Source: Planctomycetota bacterium (GTDB lineage: Bacteria > Planctomycetota > Phycisphaerae > Phycisphaerales > SM1A02). Taken from it: a stretch of 12,651 nucleotides of DNA. Every line of letters begins with the position of its first letter. Within the stretch, counting starts at the first letter, position 1. Shown here in pieces: positions 7,075-12,651 of this stretch. Location of the stretch: contig JAPULD010000192.1 of assembly GCA_027295365.1 (NCBI GenBank), positions 1 to 12,651 on the forward strand, written 5' to 3'. The notes beneath the pieces are model-generated. The model was not told where the DNA came from, did no database searches, and saw only the letters and a program-made list of their open reading frames with translations. The translations under genes were made by a program, and so were the position numbers.

Positions 7075-9414
7075 TTATGCCGAGACGCTGCGAACGGGTT
7101 GACCAGTATCGCCTGATGAGGGGGTGTCCTCGTCGGACTTGCCGGCCTTGCCGCTGGGATAGCTGATGCGGCCATGGTGGATCGCGCTGACGCGACTGAT
7201 GATCGCATCTTCGACCTTCGTCAATTCCCGAAACGTCAGGTCGCACTGGTCGAACTGACCGTCGGCGAGTCGCTTGTGCGAGAGTTCGCGGACGAGACTC
7301 TCGATGCGGCTGGGGTTGGGTTCGCCCATGGCTCTGGTGGCGGATTCAACGCAATCCGAGAGCATCATGATCGCGGCTTCCTTGGTCTGGGGCTTGGGGC
7401 CGGGATAGCGGAATTCGATCTCGTCAACCGTATCCTTTCGAGTTCCCTCTTCGGCCTGGGTCTTGGCCGCGTGATAGAAGAACTCGACCAACGTGGTGCC
7501 ATGGTGGGCTTCGATGAAGTGCTGCATCGAGCGGGGCAGCCCATATTCACGGGCGAGTTCGATGCCATCCTTGACGTGCCCGATGATGACCAGCAGACTC
7601 ATGGCGGGGCTGAGCTTTTCATGCTTGTTCATGCCCCCCGTCTGGTTTTCGATGAAATACTCGGGCTTGCTCATCTTGCCGATGTCGTGGTAGAGCGCGC
7701 CGACGTAAATGAGCAAGCTGTCGGCGCCGATCGCGTCGGCCGCGGCCTCGGCGATGTTCGCCACTTGAAGGGAATGGTTGTACGTGCCGGGGGCCTTCTG
7801 CTGGAGTTGTCGCAACAGCGGTTGCCTTGGGTCGCGCAGTTCGGCGAGCGTCATCCCAGTCGTGATGTCGAACAGATTTTCGATGATGGGCAACAGGCCC
7901 AGGACCATGAAGCCAATGCCATAACTGGCTGTGATTCCCCAGATGGCGTTGAGACCGACCTGCTGATAGATGTCCTCCGCCGACCCCGGGAGTTCGAGCA
8001 GCCCCAAGGTGATCGCCCCGAAGGCGACGACGATTGCCGTCACGGTGGCGGCCCGGATCAGGCTGTTGCGATGTCTCACCTCGCCAAGATTGACGATTGC
8101 GGTGCAGCAGCCGATCAGCAAGAGTAGGAACCACCCGACCGACAGATCAAGGGCCATGACGACCAGTGAGGCCTGCAGGCCACTGATGATCACCGCGAGC
8201 CTCTTGTCGTAGGCCAGCAGCGTGACGATGGCGAGAAAGAGCGTGGGGGCCAGCGCGGCGCCCAGGATGACCTTGGGAGCCTGGATGGTCAGAAGCACGG
8301 AGACCAGCAACATGCTGGACATCAGCAGGCCCAAAGCGAGTGTCCTCAGGAAATTTCGAGTGATACGCGGGTAGAAGAGATACACGAACACCGCAATGAA
8401 CGTGAGCACGAGACTCACGAGACCAAGCAGGCCGAGGCGGGGTTGCCAGATCATCCAGGGTTCTGCGTTCTGCGTGTATTTCTCAGACTCGGTCTGCAGC
8501 ATGTCGTATTGGCGGGGCGAAAGAACATCACCTCGATGAAAAATCACTTCACCCTTCTTGTGGTCGATAAGAACGTCAGCCACCATGGCCGCGACCCGCG
8601 TTCGATTCTGTTCCGTGCGTTCGGCGTCGAAGATCGCCACCGGCTGCACCTTGTACATGATCCGTCCGAGTACAAGGGGTTGAACACGTTGCGTGAATCC
8701 TGCCTCATGAACCAGATCCCGGAGATCGCGCGGCGCTTCATGGCCAGCTTCCGGTTTCAGTTCGATCGCACGATCGTAGGGCAGGGTGTCGAGCCCTCCC
8801 TCGGGCGATTCAATGGCGGCGGCCGTCGTCAGAAACACTTGAAACTCATCCGATGCGAAGAGCGGATTGCTGCGCATCTGCGCCATGAGATTGGACACAT
8901 ACGTATTCCAGGAGCTGGTGGTTTGCCCATCCGCATCAATGGCCAGACGCAGTTCCCTCAGTCCCGATTCGTCGAGCATGAATCGCTCGATCAGATCAGG
9001 GCTGACCTCTTCAAGTGATTGTTTGTCCGCGACGGCGCGAGGGAGCCCCCGAAACGCTTCCTCCAGCGTGCTGAGGTACAACTCATCGATGGTGTAGATG
9101 CGGGGCGCGGCCAAACGAGCGCTCTCGCGTTTCCGTTCCGTCGCTTCCTCATCCTTGGTCGAGTAGTTGATTCGCTTCAGGCGGGTCTGGCTCATGATCT
9201 GGCCATCGCGGACCTTGACCTGCTCGCGCGATTCGATGATCAGGAATCCCACCACGATCAACATGCCCACCATGACAATGGCCACGTTGAAGAATTCGCG
9301 GCTCATCAGCAGGGCCTTGACCTCGAAAGTCGGCTTGGGGAGATTTCTTCGAAGGTCTCGCCTTCGTTTGGCCGATTTTGAGGGGGAGCTTTTGGTCTTG
9401 GCCAGCTTCGACAT
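7075..9414 (-). CDS. pgpH: 7TM-HD family cyclic-di-AMP phosphodiesterase (PgpH-like)
   Basis: Of 779 residues, a basic N-terminus precedes a first membrane segment (about 42-60), a large domain outside the cytoplasm (about 62-320, the 7TMR-HDED region), a block of about seven hydrophobic segments (about 325-515), and a cytoplasmic HD phosphohydrolase domain (about 535-725). Metal ligands expected for the domain are visible: His547, His576-Asp577 in LYHDIGK, His613, His637/His638 in EAHHGT, and Asp687. Members of this family such as Listeria PgpH hydrolyse cyclic-di-AMP to pApA and respond to an outside signal; assigning that substrate here is by family. The last 30 residues are polar and likely disordered. 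A GGAG eight bases upstream fixes the ATG. The gene is alone on this strand here; ybeY, a frequent neighbour elsewhere, is not beside it. Confidence 0.9.
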   Translation of the reverse strand: MSKLAKTKSSPSKSAKRRRDLRRNLPKPTFEVKALLMSREFFNVAIVMVGMLIVVGFLIIESREQVKVRDGQIMSQTRLKRINYSTKDEEATERKRESARLAAPRIYTIDELYLSTLEEAFRGLPRAVADKQSLEEVSPDLIERFMLDESGLRELRLAIDADGQTTSSWNTYVSNLMAQMRSNPLFASDEFQVFLTTAAAIESPEGGLDTLPYDRAIELKPEAGHEAPRDLRDLVHEAGFTQRVQPLVLGRIMYKVQPVAIFDAERTEQNRTRVAAMVADVLIDHKKGEVIFHRGDVLSPRQYDMLQTESEKYTQNAEPWMIWQPRLGLLGLVSLVLTFIAVFVYLFYPRITRNFLRTLALGLLMSSMLLVSVLLTIQAPKVILGAALAPTLFLAIVTLLAYDKRLAVIISGLQASLVVMALDLSVGWFLLLLIGCCTAIVNLGEVRHRNSLIRAATVTAIVVAFGAITLGLLELPGSAEDIYQQVGLNAIWGITASYGIGFMVLGLLPIIENLFDITTGMTLAELRDPRQPLLRQLQQKAPGTYNHSLQVANIAEAAADAIGADSLLIYVGALYHDIGKMSKPEYFIENQTGGMNKHEKLSPAMSLLVIIGHVKDGIELAREYGLPRSMQHFIEAHHGTTLVEFFYHAAKTQAEEGTRKDTVDEIEFRYPGPKPQTKEAAIMMLSDCVESATRAMGEPNPSRIESLVRELSHKRLADGQFDQCDLTFRELTKVEDAIISRVSAIHHGRISYPSGKAGKSDEDTPSSGDTGQPVRSVSA

Positions 9415-9418
9415 CAGA

Positions 9419-9426
9419 CCCTCTCC
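9419..9426 (-). promoter_or_regulatory. ribosome binding site of pgpH
   Basis: On the minus strand GGAGAGGG ends four bases before the ATG at 9414, with the GGAG core eight bases away. It confirms the start of the gene. Confidence 0.6.
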
Positions 9427-9432
9427 AGGGAT

Positions 9433-9498
9433 TGAGCGGCTCAGTCTGAAAATCGAGCCGAACGAGGAACTGCTGACAATATCGGCTTCAATGAGCCG
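9433..9498. repeat. cluster of GAGCCG/CGGCTC inverted repeats between divergent genes
   Basis: An 11-base palindrome (9433-9443) contains CGGCTC; GAGCCG recurs at 9455-9460 and again at 9493-9498, and CGGCT is at 9483-9487, forming a small hairpin with 9494-9498. The 132-base gap between the divergent pgpH and lipoprotein genes therefore holds three to four related half-sites in both directions, which could be an operator. No clear -35/-10 pair was found for either gene. Confidence 0.3.
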
Positions 9499-9546
9499 GG
9501 CAAAGAGGAAGTGACACGAGTTTTATCAAGGAAGAATGGATTTGAA

Positions 9547-10131
9547 ATGCCAGAAAATCGACAAGAAAATTCACATAAACTGCTGATATCAATGAGATTA
9601 TACTTTGTTTTCCCGGTGTGCGTCGCGACATTGGTCGTTTGCATTTTGTTTGGTGGATGTGCCGCTTCCCACCAGCCAGCGGCCTCCTCGAACCTCCAAC
9701 TCACCCCCAAAGAAAAAGCGACCAAGCGAGTGCTCAGCCCGGCAGATCGCCAGGAAGTCTCTCGGATCTTCAGTTCACTGGCGGGGGATCACCAGCCGGT
9801 CAATCCACCTCGGGCCGCTCGGTATGGGGTTCGATGGCGGGATGTACCGATCGCCTTGGGCTACGCCTGCAAGGCTCTTGAGATGGCGATCACCCGGACG
9901 ACAGAGACGGACGATCGCTTTGTCTTCGAGTTGACCACCATCGATGACAAGCCTTGTCGATTCGAGATCAGCCGCGTCGATGATGAGACGGTGTATGAAA
10001 TCCAGCGTGTCGTAGTGGGGCGTTTTTCATCACCCGCAGACCAGGAGAAGGCCTTGCAGTTGCGAACGGAATTCGATCGCCAACTTCTTCTGTTTGGCAA
10101 GAAGCGCGCCCTTACGACCTCGATCGATTGA
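9547..10131 (+). CDS. unrecognised lipoprotein
   Basis: No family is recognised. From ATG 9547 the protein has 194 residues; AAGGA at 9528-9532 is some 14 bases upstream. The frame extends back to a GTG at 9511 that has a purine run directly against it, a poorer choice. A hydrophobic stretch rich in Val, Phe and Cys ends in a lipobox LFGGC with Cys38, so it is a probable lipoprotein. The mature part is charged: a Lys-rich segment, then RYGVRWRDVPIALGYACKALEMAI (residues about 97-120) and an acidic/strand-rich region with DDRFVFELTTIDDKPCRFEISRVDDETVYEIQRVVVG, resembling a small alternating beta-sheet domain. It has its own promoter region shared with pgpH and ends nine bases from the convergent kinase gene. 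Its role is unknown. Confidence 0.75.
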   Translation: MPENRQENSHKLLISMRLYFVFPVCVATLVVCILFGGCAASHQPAASSNLQLTPKEKATKRVLSPADRQEVSRIFSSLAGDHQPVNPPRAARYGVRWRDVPIALGYACKALEMAITRTTETDDRFVFELTTIDDKPCRFEISRVDDETVYEIQRVVVGRFSSPADQEKALQLRTEFDRQLLLFGKKRALTTSID

Positions 10132-10137
10132 ATAACA

Positions 10138-10153
10138 TGATCACGTCTGATCA
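10138..10153. repeat. short inverted repeat in a convergent gap
   Basis: TGATCA (10138-10143) and TGATCA (10148-10153) are each self-complementary and can pair with each other over a four-base loop. The element covers the nine-base gap between the lipoprotein stop and the kinase stop and part of the kinase 3' end. It lacks a T run, so termination by it is uncertain. Confidence 0.3.
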
Positions 10154-11115
10154 GTGGTCGGCATGGCCAGCATTGCCGCCCCGAGGATGCCGGCATCACC
10201 TTCCAGCTTGGTGTGGATCAGTTTGCATTCGCGGCAGTGGGTCGGAAACACATCACGATCGAACTGGGTGCGTACTCGCTGCAAATAGCGATCGCCCAAC
10301 GCTTCGACGATGCCGCCTCCCAGGATCACGGTGTCCACGGAAAGCATGGTGACGAAGTTGGCGATCGCGGTGCCGAGTCGATCCGCCCCATGCTCGATGA
10401 TCTGGCAAGCCAGGGCATCGTTCTTTTCGTACGCTTGGGTCAGTTCCCGGGTGCCGACCCGCTCTGGGACGCCTTGTGACAACTCATGAAGCAGGGAATC
10501 AGGATGATCATTCCCGAGTCGTGCGAAGTGACGCCTCATACCCGTGCGGCTGGCGTGGTCTTCCACGGTGCGGAATCCCTTTTCGCCATCGGGGGTACTG
10601 ATTAACATGCCAAACTCGCCCGCCGTGAAAAGCGCACCGTGGTACAGGGCTCCATTCAGGACGAGGCCTCCACCGATACCCGTACCGACCCAGACCCCGA
10701 AGCAGTCGCCTCTTTCCTGACCTGCCCCGAATAGATGTTCACCCCACACCGCGGCGTTCACGTCGTTCTCGATCACAACCGGACGATTCAGTCGTTGAGC
10801 CAGATCCGTCATCAGGGGCACATCGTCCCAATCGAGATTCTCGGCTCGATAGACCAGACCAGTCTCGACGTTGAGAGCCCCGGCGACCGCGAGGCCAATA
10901 CCCGACAAGTCAATCAACTCCATGTCAGCCTGAGACACGAGTTCCTGGACTGTTTTTACGATTCGATCCAACACCCCCTCGTAGCCCTCTTTTGCGTAGG
11001 TCTCGGTGTGCGTCCTGGCGATGATGGCGCCATCTCCCCTGACGATCCCGGCCAACATATTCGTGCCCCCAAGATCGAGGCCAAGCAGGTGTTGATTGTT
11101 CTTTTCTGACGTCAT
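10141..11115 (-). CDS. ROK-family sugar kinase (glucokinase-like), zinc site absent
   Basis: A 324-residue ROK protein: the ATP phosphate-binding loop LGLDLGGTN (11-19), IENDVNAAVWGE (115-126) with catalytic Asp118, VGTGIGGG (143-150), and a late adenosine-site GDAGILGAA (about 305-313). ROK kinases phosphorylate glucose or related sugars with ATP in the cytoplasm; the substrate here is a guess at glucose. The usual GEIGH followed by CxCGxxGCxE zinc motif is missing: the protein reads GEFGM (166-170) and the following stretch has no Cys, so both the zinc ligands and the His that contacts the sugar are replaced. The start codon overlaps the gatA stop (ATGA), and no Shine-Dalgarno site precedes it, which suggests translation by re-initiation from gatA. 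Usual length is 300-320 residues, so it is intact. Confidence 0.87.
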   Translation of the reverse strand: MTSEKNNQHLLGLDLGGTNMLAGIVRGDGAIIARTHTETYAKEGYEGVLDRIVKTVQELVSQADMELIDLSGIGLAVAGALNVETGLVYRAENLDWDDVPLMTDLAQRLNRPVVIENDVNAAVWGEHLFGAGQERGDCFGVWVGTGIGGGLVLNGALYHGALFTAGEFGMLISTPDGEKGFRTVEDHASRTGMRRHFARLGNDHPDSLLHELSQGVPERVGTRELTQAYEKNDALACQIIEHGADRLGTAIANFVTMLSVDTVILGGGIVEALGDRYLQRVRTQFDRDVFPTHCRECKLIHTKLEGDAGILGAAMLAMPTTDQT

Positions 11116-12599
11116 GACTTGTTTGTCGTGATCAGTTCGGGTGATTGGTCGTGATGGGACGTGGCCATCTCGAACATCCTGGCGATTCTCAGCAGGCGAG
11201 CCTCATCGAATCCCTTGCCCTGGAGTTGCAAGCCCACCGGCAAGCGGCGACCCTCGCGTTGGGCGAAGCCGGCGGGGATCGAGATGCCGCAATGACCACC
11301 GATGTTGGCCAGGGTGGTATAGACATCACAAAGATACATTGACAGGGGATCCTGCATTTCGTCCATGGGGAATGCGGGCGTCGGCGCCGTGGGGCCCAGA
11401 ATGGCGTGGCATGTTTCGAAGACTTGATCAAACTCCTGCTTGATCAATCTTCGAGCTTGCAAGGCACGTTTGTAATAGGCATCGTAATACCCTGAACTGA
11501 GGACGAACGTGCCAAGCATGATTCGACGTTTCACCTCGTCGCCGAATCCCTCGGATCGACTCTTGGCGTAGAGGTCGAACAGGTCCTCGCCCGGCTTGAG
11601 ATCGGCGCGATGCCCATATCGGATGCCGTCGTATCGGGCAAGATTGCCCGATGCCTCGGCCGCTGAGATGACGTAATAGATTGCCACCGCGTACTTGGCG
11701 AGAGGCAAATCGATCTCGACGATTTCGGCTCCCAGATCGCGATAGACATCGATCGCTTCCTGGATGATGGTGTTGACCAGATCGTCATTGTGTTCGTTGA
11801 TCACATCCTTCGGGACCCCCAGCTTCAGGTCTTTCAAAGGTTCATCCAGCTTTTCGAGACAGTTGGGGACGTGCACATCGGCGCAGGTTGAGTCTCGCCG
11901 GTCCTTGCCCGCCATGGTCTGCAACAACAAGGCGGCATCCTCGACTCGCTTGGTCATGGGGCCGATCTGGTCGAGGCTTGATCCGAAAGCGATGAGTCCC
12001 GAGCGACTGATGCGACCATAGCTAGGCTTCAGACCGACGATGCCGCAAAATGAAGCCGGTTGGCGGATGGACCCACCAGTATCTGATCCCAGGGCTGCCG
12101 GGACGAGTTGACTCGCGACCGCTGCGGCGCTCCCTCCCGAGGAACCACCCGGGACGCAGCGTGTGTCCCATGGATTTTTCGTCGTGCCCAGTGAACAATT
12201 TTCAGTTGAGGAACCCATGGCGAATTCATCGCAATGCGTCTTGCCCACGACGATGGCTCCGGCCAGTTCGAGTTTTTCGATGGCGGTAGCCGTGAAGGGG
12301 CTGTGATAGTCCTCAAGCATCCGGGATCCGGCGGAGCTTCGACCAAAGTCGGTGACCATGTTGTCCTTGACCGCGATGGGGATTCCCGACAGAGGTCCCG
12401 GGTCGTCACCTTTGGCGAGACGATCATCGATCATCCTGGCCAGACCAAGAGCTCGTTCTTCATACGTTTCGCGAAAACAACCCAGCGTCTGGTCGCTCGA
12501 TTTGATGCGTCCCAGGCAATCGCTCATGACTTCAACCGCGGATTGCTCCCCATCTCGGATCGCGTTGGTGATCGCAAGTATCGAATCGTGGTCAGGCAT
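11112..12599 (-). CDS. gatA: Asp-tRNA(Asn)/Glu-tRNA(Gln) amidotransferase subunit A
   Basis: GatA is the amidase that frees ammonia from glutamine for GatB to amidate Glu-tRNA(Gln) or Asp-tRNA(Asn). Seen in 495 residues: VKDN with Lys78; GGSSGGSAAAVA (151-162) carrying the cis-Ser (Ser153 by alignment with other GatA); and GSDTGGSIRQPASFCG (171-186) with nucleophile Ser177. The stretch ISRSGLIAFGSSLDQIGPMTKRVEDAALLL is typical of GatA rather than of general amidases. No clear Shine-Dalgarno site precedes the ATG at 12599. GatC and GatB are not in the window; a frame that ends over the gatA start could be the end of an upstream gene but does not look like GatC. The stop overlaps the ROK kinase start by four bases. 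Confidence 0.93.
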   Translation of the reverse strand: MPDHDSILAITNAIRDGEQSAVEVMSDCLGRIKSSDQTLGCFRETYEERALGLARMIDDRLAKGDDPGPLSGIPIAVKDNMVTDFGRSSAGSRMLEDYHSPFTATAIEKLELAGAIVVGKTHCDEFAMGSSTENCSLGTTKNPWDTRCVPGGSSGGSAAAVASQLVPAALGSDTGGSIRQPASFCGIVGLKPSYGRISRSGLIAFGSSLDQIGPMTKRVEDAALLLQTMAGKDRRDSTCADVHVPNCLEKLDEPLKDLKLGVPKDVINEHNDDLVNTIIQEAIDVYRDLGAEIVEIDLPLAKYAVAIYYVISAAEASGNLARYDGIRYGHRADLKPGEDLFDLYAKSRSEGFGDEVKRRIMLGTFVLSSGYYDAYYKRALQARRLIKQEFDQVFETCHAILGPTAPTPAFPMDEMQDPLSMYLCDVYTTLANIGGHCGISIPAGFAQREGRRLPVGLQLQGKGFDEARLLRIARMFEMATSHHDQSPELITTNKS

Positions 12600-12651
12600 G
12601 GTGTTGATGATCCGAGGCGAAAGCCTCAGCCCCCTCCCTCACCGATGACCT

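Noticed and set aside
7174..8127. A 317-codon plus-strand open frame.
   Set aside because: It lies antisense inside the well-supported pgpH gene and its product has no recognisable domain; it is a shadow of the GC-rich coding strand.
12614..12627. GAGGC-GAAA-GCCTC hairpin just upstream of gatA.
   Set aside because: Only five pairs, no T run, and no known leader motif; likely chance in GC-rich sequence.
12592..12651. A minus-strand frame open from the window edge to a TGA overlapping the gatA start, as a possible gatC end.
   Set aside because: Only about 19 codons are visible and they do not resemble the conserved GatC C-terminus, so no gene is claimed.
1..12651. Search for CRISPR repeats, insertion-sequence ends, transposase or phage genes.
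   Set aside because: No regularly spaced repeats, terminal inverted repeats or relevant protein motifs were seen.

Overview
The window looks like a chromosomal segment of a planctomycete, most likely a Phycisphaerae-like lineage. This is an inference from several signs. An extracytoplasmic enzyme ends in a dockerin-like pair of calcium-binding repeats and there is a fibro-slime surface protein. A small zinc-ribbon protein of the CPxxxC/CxxC type is present, along with a plant-type ferredoxin-NADP reductase, lipoproteins of no known family and moderately high GC. No mobile element, CRISPR array, phage gene or defence system is visible.

Layout. 1-1040 (+): 3' part of a secreted or surface protein with a C-terminal fibro-slime domain, followed by a hairpin terminator (1129-1157). 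1188-2171 (+): plant-type ferredoxin-NADP reductase. 2172-3614 (+): a less GC-rich stretch with an unrecognised lipoprotein, possibly frameshifted near its end, and a 67-residue zinc-ribbon protein. 3675-5375 (-): a secreted clan GH-A-like glycoside hydrolase with a C-terminal dockerin-like region. 5480-5646 (-): tRNA-Gly(GCC) with its own terminator and a probable promoter. 5751-7059 (+): stand-alone Nfu N-terminal domain protein and MutY, a probable two-gene operon. 7075-9414 (-): PgpH-type 7TM-HD phosphodiesterase. 9547-10131 (+): a second unrecognised lipoprotein. 10141-12599 (-): gatA followed by a ROK-family sugar kinase, joined by a 4-base ATGA overlap.

How the genes fit together. Most are housekeeping: redox supply (FNR), repair of oxidative DNA damage (MutY, a 4Fe-4S enzyme, beside an Fe-S scaffold-type domain), cyclic-di-AMP turnover (PgpH), tRNA-dependent amidation (GatA), sugar phosphorylation (ROK kinase) and glycan use at the cell exterior (GH-A-like enzyme, fibro-slime protein). 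Gene pairs are tightly packed: convergent mutY/pgpH and lipoprotein/ROK leave about 15 and 9 bases, and the gatA stop overlaps the kinase start.

I do not see a clear new multi-gene system. The points most worth a second look are the gatA-ROK coupling, the ROK kinase without the family zinc site, the Nfu_N-MutY pair, the unassigned dockerin-tailed GH-A-like enzyme, and the orphan lipoprotein/zinc-ribbon region with its possible frameshift.
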